From Ignavibacteriales bacterium (GTDB taxonomy: Bacteria; Bacteroidota; Ignavibacteria; UBA10030), in the NCBI GenBank assembly GCA_026390575.1, contig JAPLFR010000008.1, positions 310,001-374,000 of the forward strand: a stretch of 64,000 nt of DNA, in the 5' to 3' direction. Positions within the stretch are counted from its first letter, which is position 1; the number at the start of each line of letters is the position of its first letter. The notes below the pieces were generated by a model. The model worked only from the letters and a program-made list of their open reading frames with translations. It did no database searches and was not told where the DNA came from. The translations under genes and the position numbers were made by a program. Positions 8,925 through 18,912 of this stretch are shown in pieces.

Positions 8925-10032
8925 TTATGACTTCGTTGAAAATTCCAGAAGATAGCTCTTGATGAATTCATCAATTGCACCATCCATGACAGCTTGCACA
9001 TCTCCTTTTTCTGTTCCCGTTCGATGATCTTTGACAAGTTGATAGGGCTGAAATGTATATGAACGGATCTGGCTTCCCCATTCAATTCTCTTCTTGGTGC
9101 TTTCAATTGCACTTAGCCGCGCTTCTTCTTCTTCACGGCGAATTTGATAGAGGCGGGATTTCAACATTTTCATTGCGCGTTCGCGATTCTGAAATTGCGA
9201 GCGTTCCTCCTGGCATGCAACAATAACACCGGAAGGAATATGGGTGATACGCACTGCAGTTTCGACTTTGTTGACATTCTGACCGCCCTTGCCGCCGGAG
9301 CGATATGTATCAATTTTCAAATCCGAAGGATTAATTTCGATTGCCACATCGTCTTCAATTTCAGGATAGACAAACACGGAGGAAAATGATGTATGCCTGC
9401 GGGCATTTGCATCGAATGGTGAAATGCGCACAAGCCTGTGCACGCCAATCTCTGCCTTTAAATATCCATACGCATACTTACCGATGATTTCAATCGTTGC
9501 ACTTTTAATGCCTGCGCCCTCGCCTTCCAGCATATCGGCAAGGAATATTTTTAATCCGTGACGCTCGCACCATCGGGAATACATGCGTAAAAGCATTTCC
9601 GCCCAATCTTGCGCTTCAGTACCGCCTGCTCCGGAGTGAATTGTCAAAAATGCATTTTTCTCGTCATCCGGACCACTCAGCATATTTTTGAGTTCGAGAT
9701 TTTCTATACCGATACGAAGCTTTTCAATATCTCGTTTTGCTTCCGTCTCATAACTCGTTTCCTGAGCTTCCTCCGCCATCTCAATCAATGATGCCGTGTC
9801 TCGACACAGAACTTCAAGTGCGTTCCAGGCATCAATCCATTCTTTCCTCCCATTGATTTCTTGGATGACTTTCTGTGCAGCGACATTATCATTCCAAAAT
9901 CCGTCTGTGGTCGTCCGTGCCTGATATTCTTTTAATTCCTGTTCCTTTTTATCGAGGTCAAAGATACCCCCGAAGTGCGTCGATGCGTTTTTGTTGTTCT
10001 TCCAACTGTGTTCGTAAATCAAGAAAGCTCAA
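8925..10032 (-). CDS. prfB: Peptide chain release factor 2, with programmed +1 frameshift
   Basis: RF2 releases peptides at UGA and UAA codons. The coding sequence is in two frames. Frame one starts at TTG 10032, with AAAGGAG about 8 nt upstream, and encodes 24 residues ending ALRGYL. A UGA stop at 9958-9960 is bypassed by +1 slippage on CTT, and the main frame continues [10 protein letters not shown] to 8925. The product is about 368 aa, the normal size. The anticodon-like SPF tripeptide ([10 protein letters not shown]) and the catalytic GGQ ([10 protein letters not shown]) are both present. An automated call in one frame would wrongly start at TTG 10022 with an unrelated N-terminus. Confidence 0.96.
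9957..9972 (-). promoter_or_regulatory. RF2 autoregulatory frameshift site
   Basis: The minus strand reads CGGGGGTATCTTTGAC. This has the internal Shine-Dalgarno-like GGGGG, the slippery CTT, the in-frame UGA stop and a following C. It differs from the E. coli site only in the first base. When RF2 is scarce the UGA is read slowly and ribosomes slip +1 to make more RF2; this mechanism is well established for the family. Confidence 0.95.
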
Positions 10033-10103
10033 ATTGATGTCTCCTTTTTCATTCTTGCGGACGCAGCGTACACACTACCACGTGAGCCTCACGTCATGCA
10101 ATT

Positions 10104-11870
10104 TCATTTTATTCTAATATGCAGTTCATCCAATTGTTTATGATCGACGATCGATGGCGCATCATCCATCAACGACATGCCGCTTGATGTTTTCGGAAAA
10201 GCAATCACGTCGCGAATGGATTTACTTCCGGTCATAAGCATGATCATACGATCAAGTCCAAATGCAATTCCACCATGTGGCGGCGCGCCATATTTAAAGG
10301 CATCCAGCAAAAATCCGAATTTTAACTTCGCCTCTTCCGGTGTAATACCCATAAGGCCAAACATCTTACTCTGAACTTCCTGGGTGTGGATACGGATACT
10401 GCCGCCGGCAATTTCATTCCCGTTCAGAACTAAATCATACGCCCGCGCTCGTGCTTTGCCAGGATTGGTTTCCAGCAGATGAACATCTTCTGGTTTTGGT
10501 GCGGTAAACGGATGATGGACAGCGACAAATCGTTTTTCTTCTTCACTGTACTCCAGCAAAGGAAAATCCGTTACCCATAGAAAATTCCATTTTCCCTCTG
10601 GAATCAGATTCAACCGTTGTGCCATCTCAAGACGAAGGGTGCCGAGAATCGTTAAAGCTTTTTGCCAGGCACCAGAAATTAAGAGAATGAGATCTCCCGG
10701 CTTTGCTTCAAACTTTTTCGCAATAGCATTCGACTCTTCCTGCGTTATAAATTTGCCGGCAGAACATTCTACTTTATCTTCCGTTACTCTCAAATACACC
10801 AGTCCACCAGCTCCAAGCGACTTGACGTAATCCGTTAAAATGTCCAATTGACTTCGCGTATACGAAGCAAGATTGGGAACGTTCATCCCTGCAACAATTC
10901 CATCCTTCTTTACTGCATCACTGAAAACCCGGAATCCTGATGCTGCGGCTATATCCGAGCAGTCTCGGATTTCTAAACAGAACCGCGTATCAGGTTTGTC
11001 ACTTCCAAATCGTTCCATTGCTGCTTTATACGTCATTTTGGGAAATGTCGCCGGTACTTCATAATTCAGTATCGTCTTAAAAATATCAGCAATTGCACCT
11101 TCAGTGACCTTTTGGATGTCTTCTTCATCAACAAATGACATCTCAACATCGATTTGTGTGAATTCCGGCTGCCTGTCAGCGCGAAGATCTTCATCCCTGA
11201 AACATTTCACAATTTGAAAATACCTGTCGAATCCAGACACCATCAAAATTTGTTTATAGGTCTGCGGGGATTGCGGCAACGCGTAGAATTTTCCATGGTG
11301 TAACCGGCTCGGGACAAGGAAATCGCGTGCTCCCTCCGGAGTACTCTTCATGAGAATTGGAGTTTCAATTTCTAAAAAACCATTTCTATCAAAATATTTT
11401 CTTGTCACTTGATATGTGTTGTGCCGCATAAGTAAATTACTTTGCATCGAAGGCCGGCGTAAATCGAGAAACCTGTATTTTAACCGAAGGTCTTCGTTAA
11501 TTTCCACATAATCATCCAGAGCAAACGGCGGTGTTTCAGCTTTGTTAAGAATGGAGAGTTCGTTGATATCTACTTCAACTTCTCCGGTCGCTATCTCTGC
11601 ATTCTCTGTCTCTGTGGGCCGGATATTCACGACACCCGTCACTGAAATAACATATTCCGATCGCAAAGATTTTGCAATTTCATGTGCACCAGCGTGCCGC
11701 TCTGGTGAAAAAACAATTTGCGCTTTGCCATATCGATCCCGCAGATCAATAAAAATTAATCCACCAAGATCGCGACGCTTATCTACCCATCCTGTGAGTG
11801 TGACAGTTTTCCCGATATGGCTTTTTCTTAATTCGCCGCACGTGACTGTTCTTTTATTGTATGTGCTCAA
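10104..11870 (-). CDS. aspS: Aspartyl-tRNA synthetase
   Basis: A 588-aa bacterial-type class II synthetase. The N-terminal OB-fold anticodon-binding domain (about residues 1-110) contains GWVDKRRDLGGLIFIDLRDRYG. The catalytic core has the QSPQTYKQILM block and motif 2 FRDEDLRADRQPEFTQ. The bacterial GAD insertion is at about 290-420, and motif 3 is GGIAFGLDRMIMLM near the C-terminus. The start is TTG at 11870 behind an AAGGGA sequence; no ATG fits better. A terminator hairpin for trxA ends about 34 nt upstream, so aspS may have its own promoter inside that short spacer. prfB follows 71 nt downstream. Confidence 0.96.
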   Translation of the reverse strand: MSTYNKRTVTCGELRKSHIGKTVTLTGWVDKRRDLGGLIFIDLRDRYGKAQIVFSPERHAGAHEIAKSLRSEYVISVTGVVNIRPTETENAEIATGEVEVDINELSILNKAETPPFALDDYVEINEDLRLKYRFLDLRRPSMQSNLLMRHNTYQVTRKYFDRNGFLEIETPILMKSTPEGARDFLVPSRLHHGKFYALPQSPQTYKQILMVSGFDRYFQIVKCFRDEDLRADRQPEFTQIDVEMSFVDEEDIQKVTEGAIADIFKTILNYEVPATFPKMTYKAAMERFGSDKPDTRFCLEIRDCSDIAAASGFRVFSDAVKKDGIVAGMNVPNLASYTRSQLDILTDYVKSLGAGGLVYLRVTEDKVECSAGKFITQEESNAIAKKFEAKPGDLILLISGAWQKALTILGTLRLEMAQRLNLIPEGKWNFLWVTDFPLLEYSEEEKRFVAVHHPFTAPKPEDVHLLETNPGKARARAYDLVLNGNEIAGGSIRIHTQEVQSKMFGLMGITPEEAKLKFGFLLDAFKYGAPPHGGIAFGLDRMIMLMTGSKSIRDVIAFPKTSSGMSLMDDAPSIVDHKQLDELHIRIK

Positions 11871-11903
11871 TACTATTCCCTTCTTTCAATCGTTACCTGA
11901 AAA

Positions 11904-11947
11904 CAAAAAAGCGAGAATTGCTGATACGCCGCTCTGTTCTCGCTTTT
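11904..11947 (-). terminator. Rho-independent terminator after trxA
   Basis: On the minus strand GCGAGAA pairs perfectly with TTCTCGC around a 19-nt loop, with A-rich sequence before the stem and TTTTTTGTTTT after it. It lies about 16 nt past the trxA stop and directly before the aspS leader. Confidence 0.85.
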
Positions 11948-11962
11948 CCTAATTTGCTCAAT

Positions 11963-12286
11963 TCAATTGAGATGTTTTGATAATTTATCAATCAGAGATT
12001 TCTTTGGCGCTGCACCGACAATCTGTTCCACTACTTTTCCATCTTTAAAAATAAGAAGCGTTGGAATGCTACGGATACCGTATTGCATTGCAATCTGCTG
12101 GTGATTGTCAACGTCCACTTTGCCGATTTTCAATTTGCCTTCATATTCAACTGCAAGCTCGTCCACAATAGGTGCAATCATTTTGCAGGGACCGCACCAT
12201 ACTGCCCAAAAATCAACAAGTACAGGTGTGGTTGCTTTCAACACTTCCTGTTCAAAATTGGTTTCGCTCAATTCTACTGGTTTCAT
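11963..12286 (-). CDS. trxA: Thioredoxin
   Basis: A 107-aa cytoplasmic thioredoxin with the active site WCGPCK (C31, C34), the buried aspartate in VLVDFWAVW, the cis-proline in RSIPTLLIFKDG and the closing helix KKSLIDKLSKHL. There is no signal peptide, so it is the general cytoplasmic disulfide reductant rather than a TlpA-type protein. ATG at 12286 is preceded by a GGGAC sequence. It follows dnaE by 18 nt and is closed by a strong terminator, suggesting a dnaE-trxA transcription unit. Confidence 0.96.
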   Translation of the reverse strand: MKPVELSETNFEQEVLKATTPVLVDFWAVWCGPCKMIAPIVDELAVEYEGKLKIGKVDVDNHQQIAMQYGIRSIPTLLIFKDGKVVEQIVGAAPKKSLIDKLSKHLN

Positions 12287-12304
12287 ATCTATTGTCCCTT
12301 TTTG

Positions 12305-15300
12305 TTATCCTCTTAAACGCACTGTCTCCTGTCCAAGAAGTTTCTTCACTGCATCCACAAATTGCCTGTGAGGATCAACTGTGTACTTTCGTATTAAATA
12401 TATCGAATTGTTGTCTAATCCGCTACCTGAGAGATTCAAGAGACACTGACATTTACCTTGATTGTGTTCCATGAGCTTCACTAATTCAAATACATCTTTT
12501 TCCTGCATGCTATCGAGATTCACATTGATGAGAACACCTTTTGCATATTTCTTACGTACTTCCTCTATGCCGATGATTTCATTGACGATAACTTTTATCG
12601 CTTCCTCATTACCATCGTTCTTCCCTACCATCATGACGATGGAACCTACTTGAAGAAGTTCAGCATATTTTTGAAAAGCATCAGCGAAGACAATGCAGTC
12701 TGCTTTGCCTGTAAAATCCTCTATCGTAACAAATGCCATCGTTCTGTTGCGTTTATCTATTTTCTTTTTAATGTCGGAGATGATGCCGCAGACACGGAGC
12801 ATGGAATTTGGTTTCACAGAATCTGCTTCACCTAATTTTGCTGTTGAGAATGCGTCGATCTCATCACGATATTTCAACAATGGATGACCGGATACATAAA
12901 AGCCCAGCACTGCTTTCTCACGCGAAAGTTTCTCTGTTTCAGGCCACTCTGCCACCGTGCGAAACATCGGGCGATTTGTAATTTTCGCCCCGCTCAGATC
13001 GAACAAATTCGATTGTCCTTTTTCAATTTGCTCCTGTAGATCCTGGCCATACCCTATTGCAGCTTCTACATTTGCGAATATTTGCGCACGATTGTTATGG
13101 AGAGAATCAAATGCTCCTGCTTGGATAAGTCCTTCAATCGTTTTCTTATTTGCTAAACGCAGATCAACGCGAACACAGAAGTCAAAAATATCTTTGAACC
13201 GCCCTTTCTCACTCCGCGCTTTCACGATTTGTTCGACAGCACCCGTGCCGACATTTTTAATAGCGCTCAGTCCGAAGCGAATTCCTTTCGGTGTCACAAG
13301 AAAGCTTACATCGCTTTCGTTGACGTCAGGAGGCATAACGGCAATTCCAAGCTTGCGGCATTCATCAATGAGTACGACAATCTTATCGGTGTTGTTCATT
13401 TCACTCGAAAGAGTTGCTGCCATATACTCCGCTGGATAATGCGCTTTCAGATACGCGGTCTGATACGCGAGCACAGAGTATGCAACACTATGCGATTTAT
13501 TAAATCCGTAGGAAGCGAACTTTTCAATCAAATCAAATATTTCTGCAGCGGTCTTTTTTTCGATATTTTTTACGACTGCATTTTCAACAAACTCCTTCTT
13601 CTGCTTCGCCATCAACTCTTTATCTTTTTTGCCCATTGCACGGCGCAGCAAATCAGCTTGCGCAAGACTTAATCCGCCAATTTCACTCGCAATTTTAATA
13701 ACCTGCTCTTGATAGACAATGATGCCATAGGTCTCGCGGAGGATCGGTTCAAGCTTCGGATGGAGATACGTGATTTTCTGTTTGCCGTTTTTTCTCTCAA
13801 TGAAATCTGGAATATTGCCCATCGGCCCGGGGCGGTAGAGGGCATTCATTGCGACAAGATCATGAATAGATGTCGGCTTCAGTTTCCGTAAATAATCCTG
13901 CATGCCGGTACTTTCGAACTGGAACAATGCTACGGTTTGCCCGCGAGTAAAGAGCTCCAAAGTTTTTTCATCAGCTTCTGGAATTTTATCTAAATCCAGT
14001 TTTACATTGTGTCCTTGCTCTATCATCTGCAGAGCATCATCAATAACGGTCAACGTACGCAAACCAAGAAAATCCATCTTGAGCAGACCGGCATCCTCGA
14101 GGTCTTTCATATTGTACTGCGTCATAAAATCCGTCTGCGGTGTCTTGTACATCGGTACATAATCGCTGATGTCTCCCGGTGCAATCACGACGCCAGCCGC
14201 ATGAGTTGAAAGATTGCGGTTCATCCCCTCAAGAACTTTTGCCGTATCGATCAGAAGTTTTATTTTTTCATCTGAACTTTGATTCACCCACTTAAGATCC
14301 GGGATGGTCTTCAGTGCTTCTTCAATCGGAGTCACCTTCCCTTGAACGACTGGAATTTGCTTTGTTATTGAATCAATGACAGATAATTGAATGCCAAGTA
14401 CTCGTCCTACATCTTTGAGCGCAGCGCGGGCTGACATGGTACCAAATGTCACAATCTGAGCAACGGACTTTTCTCCGTATTTATTCTTCACATAATCAAT
14501 GACACGTTCGCGCTTATTATCTGCAAAATCGATATCAATATCCGGCATCGAAACGCGATCTGGATTAAGAAATCGTTCAAACAGCAAATCGTATTTGAGA
14601 GGATCAATGTCTGTAATACCAAGCGCATACGAGACAATACTTCCGGCAGCACTGCCTCTTCCGGGTCCAACACGCACACCCATTTCGCGTGCCGCAGCAA
14701 TAAAATCTTGCACGATGAGAAAGTATCCCGCGTATCCCATCTTCTGTATGACATTTATTTCATGAACAACACGCTCTTCGATTTCAGGCGTGATCGTTTC
14801 ATATCTTTTGGGGAGGCGTTCCCGTACGAGCCGTTCAAAATATTCATCCGGATCAGCAATACCTTCATCCGGCGGAATAGGAAATGCCGGCATATAATTT
14901 TTCTTTAATTCTATTTCTAGATTACACTTGTCTGTAATTTCTTCTGTCGAGTGAATTGCTTCAGGAAACTCTTTGAATAATGCTATCATCTCTGCAGAGG
15001 ATTTGAAATAGAGCTGATCCGTTTTATATCGCAGTGTCTGATAATCAGATACGTTCGTGCTGCTTGCTTCGGGGATATAGAGCATGATATTATGCGGGAT
15101 GGCATGCTCTTGCAGGATGTAATGACAATCGTTTGTCGCTACAAGTTTAATGCCGAGTTCACGTGCAATTTTTGGCGCGTTAGTGAGAATGGTTTGTTCG
15201 TTCTGCAAACCGTGGTTTTGAATTTCAATATAGAAATCCTCGCCAAAAATATCTCGATAGATTGATGCATATTCCAGTGCTTCATGATAGTTGCCGTTCA

Positions 15301-15766
15301 CAAGCTGTTCATTAACAATGCCGGCCTGGCATGCCGATGTTGCAATAATTCCCTCATGGTATTTCGCCAACACTTCTACGTCAATCCGAGGTTTGAAGTA
15401 AAATCCTTCTGTATGTCCAATAGTGCAGAGGCGGCTCAAATTCTTGTATCCAGCTGCATCCTTTGCCAGCAGAACGATATGATTGTAAATACCCCGTCCT
15501 TCACCCTTATTCATACGGTTTGTATCTACTTTTTTTTTGAATCGGCTTCCTTTGGTAACGATATATGCTTCGCAGCCGATAATAGGCTTTATGCCTGCTT
15601 TCTTAGCCCGCTTGTAAAATTCAATCGCTCCAAAAAGAACACCATGATCAGTCAAAGCGACTGCCGGCATGTTATTCGCAACGGCGGCATTGACCAGACT
15701 CTGAACAGTTGACGCTCCGTCAAGAAGACTATAATGTGTGTGATTATGGAGATGAACAAACTGCAT
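12305..15766 (-). CDS. dnaE: DNA polymerase III alpha subunit (DnaE1 type)
   Basis: The replicative polymerase subunit, 1153 aa, a normal DnaE length. The N-terminal PHP domain begins FVHLHNHTHYSLLDG with the metal-binding histidines. The palm catalytic aspartates are in MPDIDIDFADNKRERVIDYV. The fingers include the KSHSVAYSVLAYQTAYLKAHYPAEY block. The helix-hairpin-helix region and an OB fold (about residues 960-1040) precede the tau-binding tail. The start ATG is at 15766. The upstream 144 nt to proS hold no gene and are AT-rich. Confidence 0.97.
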   Translation of the reverse strand: MQFVHLHNHTHYSLLDGASTVQSLVNAAVANNMPAVALTDHGVLFGAIEFYKRAKKAGIKPIIGCEAYIVTKGSRFKKKVDTNRMNKGEGRGIYNHIVLLAKDAAGYKNLSRLCTIGHTEGFYFKPRIDVEVLAKYHEGIIATSACQAGIVNEQLVNGNYHEALEYASIYRDIFGEDFYIEIQNHGLQNEQTILTNAPKIARELGIKLVATNDCHYILQEHAIPHNIMLYIPEASSTNVSDYQTLRYKTDQLYFKSSAEMIALFKEFPEAIHSTEEITDKCNLEIELKKNYMPAFPIPPDEGIADPDEYFERLVRERLPKRYETITPEIEERVVHEINVIQKMGYAGYFLIVQDFIAAAREMGVRVGPGRGSAAGSIVSYALGITDIDPLKYDLLFERFLNPDRVSMPDIDIDFADNKRERVIDYVKNKYGEKSVAQIVTFGTMSARAALKDVGRVLGIQLSVIDSITKQIPVVQGKVTPIEEALKTIPDLKWVNQSSDEKIKLLIDTAKVLEGMNRNLSTHAAGVVIAPGDISDYVPMYKTPQTDFMTQYNMKDLEDAGLLKMDFLGLRTLTVIDDALQMIEQGHNVKLDLDKIPEADEKTLELFTRGQTVALFQFESTGMQDYLRKLKPTSIHDLVAMNALYRPGPMGNIPDFIERKNGKQKITYLHPKLEPILRETYGIIVYQEQVIKIASEIGGLSLAQADLLRRAMGKKDKELMAKQKKEFVENAVVKNIEKKTAAEIFDLIEKFASYGFNKSHSVAYSVLAYQTAYLKAHYPAEYMAATLSSEMNNTDKIVVLIDECRKLGIAVMPPDVNESDVSFLVTPKGIRFGLSAIKNVGTGAVEQIVKARSEKGRFKDIFDFCVRVDLRLANKKTIEGLIQAGAFDSLHNNRAQIFANVEAAIGYGQDLQEQIEKGQSNLFDLSGAKITNRPMFRTVAEWPETEKLSREKAVLGFYVSGHPLLKYRDEIDAFSTAKLGEADSVKPNSMLRVCGIISDIKKKIDKRNRTMAFVTIEDFTGKADCIVFADAFQKYAELLQVGSIVMMVGKNDGNEEAIKVIVNEIIGIEEVRKKYAKGVLINVNLDSMQEKDVFELVKLMEHNQGKCQCLLNLSGSGLDNNSIYLIRKYTVDPHRQFVDAVKKLLGQETVRLRG

Positions 15767-15910
15767 AGGGCTGTTTCTAACTAAGGGGAAATTCCAAATA
15801 ATAATCTACAAATCCTAAATAAAACACAAACATCAAAATCAATAATATATATTTCTTAATTGTGAGTTATTTGTCATTTGCTTTTTGAGGTTTGAATTAT
15901 CTGCTTTTCT

Positions 15911-17605
15911 CTATTCACGCAATAACTTTTGTATTTCTGGTATGGCATCTTCAAGCTTTACAAGAATCCGTTCACCCGTTCTTCTGCGCTTGATTTCAAT
16001 CTGACCATTTTTTAATCCCTTATCGCCTACAATGACTTGCAATGGCATACCAAGTAAATCTGCATCTTTGAATTTAAATCCTGGAGTAATGCTTGAGCGA
16101 TCATCATAGAGTATGTCAACACCAACCTCACTCAATTGATTGTAAATTCGTTCTGATGCTGTTACAACATCTTTGCTATTCATATTCACAGCAATGAGAT
16201 GAATTTGGTACGGCGCCAGCGCTTTATTCCAGACGATACCGTCTTTGTCATGATTCTGTTCGATATAGCAAGCAACGATACGTTCCATACCGATTCCATA
16301 GCTGCCCATAATCACCGGCTGGGCTTTTCCGTTTTCATCAAGGTACGTAATGTTGAGCGTATCCGAATATTTTGTTCCGAGCTTGAAGATATGCCCAAGC
16401 TCAATAGCATTGGATATTTTCAACGGTGCAGAGCATTGCGGGCATGGTTCACCTGACTCGATAGAACGTAAATCATAATATCCGTCCACTTTCGTATCAC
16501 GCGCTAAATCGATATTTGCAATATGATAATCATTCCGATTCGCGCCGCTAATAAGACCATTCATGCCTTCCAGCCGTTTGTCGGTTATAATTCTAAAACC
16601 TTTTAAATTAATAGGGCCGATAGAGCCGCCGTCTGCACCGGTCAGTGACAACAATTCCTCTGCGCCCATGGGCGATACATCGCCGCCGCCTAATGCCGCA
16701 GTAAGCTTCGATTCATTGAGCTGGTCATTTCCCATCATGAGAATAAGAAGTGGTTTGCCGTTATGCCTATACACAAGCGATTTTGCAAAGCGGGATTGAT
16801 CGATTTTTAAGAATTCCACGAGTTGATCGATGGTCTTTACGTTGGGCGTATGAAGTTCTTTCAATGGCTCACCGTTCTCAACCCGATTCATTTTAGATAT
16901 ACTGGAAGTCGCTACCTCTAAGTTTGCAGCATATCCGCACTTTGCACAAAGAGCTGTGGTGTCTTCTCCAAATTCCGATTCGATCATGAATTCCTGCGAA
17001 CCTGTTCCGCCCATCGCACCGCTGGATGCTCCAACAACAAAGAACTTAATACCGCATCGCGTAAATATTTTTTTATACGCTTCGGCATGCGCATCGTAGC
17101 TTTTATCCAAATCTTCCCATGAACGATCCAGTGAATACGCATCCTTCATAATAAATTGCCGTCCGCGCAGAACACCGGAACGTGGGCGTGGTTCATTCCT
17201 GAATTTTGTTTGTATCTGATACCAAATCTGCGGCAAGTCCTTGTATGATTGAATGTGCATGCTCGCAATATAACCGATAACTTCCTCGTGCGTTGGTGCA
17301 AGAACTAAATCCCGTTCTTTAATGCTGAGAATGAAATTCGGTACATTGCGTCTTCCGGATTGAATCCAGAGTGATTCCGGATTTAATGCAGGAAGCAATA
17401 ATTCCTGTCCACCGATGGCATTCATTTCTTCCCGCACGATATTCATCGCCTTGGTAATTGCCCGTAAGCCAAGCGGCAAATAGGAATAAACACCTGCCGT
17501 TAATTGACGCATAAATCCTGCACGCAGCATCAATTGGTGGCTTGGTATAGTTGCGTCGGACGGAACTTCTTTTAATGTGGGAATAAACGCTTTGCTCAGT
17601 TTCAT
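15911..17605 (-). CDS. proS: Prolyl-tRNA synthetase (bacterial type with editing domain)
   Basis: A 564-aa class II synthetase. The N-terminus MKLSKAFIPTLKEVPSDA is typical of the bacterial ProRS form. Motif 2 is RNEPRPRSGVLRGRQFIMKD and PTHEE is in the proline site. The insertion (INS) editing domain occupies about residues 225-390 and removes mischarged alanine. The C-terminal anticodon domain ends with DLLGMPLQVIVGDKG. Motif 3 is GSYGIGMERIVA. The start ATG is at 17605. A tRNA-Arg gene lies 137 nt upstream on the same strand. Confidence 0.96.
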   Translation of the reverse strand: MKLSKAFIPTLKEVPSDATIPSHQLMLRAGFMRQLTAGVYSYLPLGLRAITKAMNIVREEMNAIGGQELLLPALNPESLWIQSGRRNVPNFILSIKERDLVLAPTHEEVIGYIASMHIQSYKDLPQIWYQIQTKFRNEPRPRSGVLRGRQFIMKDAYSLDRSWEDLDKSYDAHAEAYKKIFTRCGIKFFVVGASSGAMGGTGSQEFMIESEFGEDTTALCAKCGYAANLEVATSSISKMNRVENGEPLKELHTPNVKTIDQLVEFLKIDQSRFAKSLVYRHNGKPLLILMMGNDQLNESKLTAALGGGDVSPMGAEELLSLTGADGGSIGPINLKGFRIITDKRLEGMNGLISGANRNDYHIANIDLARDTKVDGYYDLRSIESGEPCPQCSAPLKISNAIELGHIFKLGTKYSDTLNITYLDENGKAQPVIMGSYGIGMERIVACYIEQNHDKDGIVWNKALAPYQIHLIAVNMNSKDVVTASERIYNQLSEVGVDILYDDRSSITPGFKFKDADLLGMPLQVIVGDKGLKNGQIEIKRRRTGERILVKLEDAIPEIQKLLRE

Positions 17606-17741
17606 ATATTCTACTTCAATCTTATCAGTTAATGATTATAAGTTTCGAGTTACGAGTTCTAAGTTTAGAGTAATAAATAAAAGAGATTGTCGATTTATTC
17701 CAAGCAAAAATCTTCAATCCCTCAATCTTAAATCGTTATTG

Positions 17742-17815
17742 TACCCCCGAGAGGATTCGAACCTCCGACAAACGGTTTAGGAAACCGCTGCTCTATCCAT
17801 CTGAGCTACGGGGGC
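17742..17815 (-). tRNA. tRNA-Arg (anticodon CCT)
   Basis: A 74-nt cloverleaf on the minus strand. The acceptor stem is GCCCCCG/CGGGGGT (terminal G-T pair) with discriminator A. The D arm has AGCTCAGATGGATAGAGC, the anticodon stem is GCGGT/ACCGT around TTCCTAA (anticodon CCT, reading AGG), and the T arm has GGTTCGAATCC. CCA is not encoded. Confidence 0.95.
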
Positions 17816-18027
17816 GATAAATTTTGCCCTATGATATTAAATATACGATAACAGAGGCTGGATAGCAATAATGGCTAGTTGGCACTATTATTCATCAGCA
17901 TGAGTCTTTTTGTGTCTATGATGAGGCGAGAATTTCGATTTGCACGTCTGACTGAGCGATCTTCAAATAACAAGATATTGAATAGGTAGCGCGAAGATTT
18001 AAAGGATCAGTGAAGTGATGAGGCATC

Positions 18028-18912
18028 TTACGCCAACTGTATTTCCATTCCTTCAGCAGCACCGAAACAATGTATTGAAGACTTTTGTGTTGCAAGTAAT
18101 TTTTGTGTGTACTTTACCAATGCATCAATTGAGGCATCGTCGTGTGCTGGGTCGTGGTGGTACAGAGCCAACTGCTTCACATTTGCCTTAATCGCAAACT
18201 CTACAATCGATTCGATAGGTGAGTGTCCCCAACCTATCTTTGACCTGTATTCTTCCAAAGTGTATTGCCCTTCACTCACGATGAAATCAGCCTCACTGAT
18301 AAAATCGATGAACTTCTGGTCCAGCTCTGCGCCATACTGCGCAGCAAGCGGATTTTTACGAGGAGCACGATGTGTGTACCGATAAGGTTCGTTATCTGTA
18401 GCATAGACGAATGTTTTTTTCCCATCGAATATTTTGTAAGCGAACGTTATCGCGGGATGGTTTAAATAGAACGGAGTTATTTGCAAATCGCCGATACGGA
18501 ACGGTCCGCGGACTTCCTGCATAACGATCTGTGCGTTTAAGCCGCCTAATGGTACCGGAAAATATTCTGATTCCATCTGGGATTTAAATAATTCGTTAAG
18601 ACTTTTATAGCGCGCTGGCGGGCCGTACACATTGATCTGAAAGTTTTTGTTGTACGCCGGCATGAAAAAAGGAAATCCTTGAATATGATCCCAATGTGTA
18701 TGGCTAATGAAGAGATGGAGTGTGACTGGCTCCAATTTAAATTCATTAAGAAGCTGATTGCCAAGGTCCCGGATGCCCGTGCCTGCGTCAAAAATGAGTA
18801 TATGTTCTCTAACACGCACTTCCACGCAGGAAGTGTTACCGCCGTACTTCACCGTCGATTTACCCGGTGAGGGAATAGATCCCCGTGTTCCCCAAAATTG
18901 AATCTTCATCAT
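18028..18912 (-). CDS. Metallo-beta-lactamase-fold hydrolase (PhnP/CpdA-like)
   Basis: A 294-aa cytoplasmic MBL-fold protein. It starts MMKIQFWGTRGSIPSPG, as in the subgroup containing cyclic phosphate phosphodiesterases and RNase Z-like proteins. The metal-binding motif HTHWDH is at about residues 91-96. Further metal ligands are likely in YATDNE and in ALYHHDPAHDD, which ends the domain. The substrate cannot be inferred; cyclic nucleotide or phosphoribosyl cyclic phosphate hydrolysis are options within the family. It stands alone, followed by the tRNA-Arg gene and preceded by a 900-nt repeat region. Confidence 0.82.
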   Translation of the reverse strand: MMKIQFWGTRGSIPSPGKSTVKYGGNTSCVEVRVREHILIFDAGTGIRDLGNQLLNEFKLEPVTLHLFISHTHWDHIQGFPFFMPAYNKNFQINVYGPPARYKSLNELFKSQMESEYFPVPLGGLNAQIVMQEVRGPFRIGDLQITPFYLNHPAITFAYKIFDGKKTFVYATDNEPYRYTHRAPRKNPLAAQYGAELDQKFIDFISEADFIVSEGQYTLEEYRSKIGWGHSPIESIVEFAIKANVKQLALYHHDPAHDDASIDALVKYTQKLLATQKSSIHCFGAAEGMEIQLA

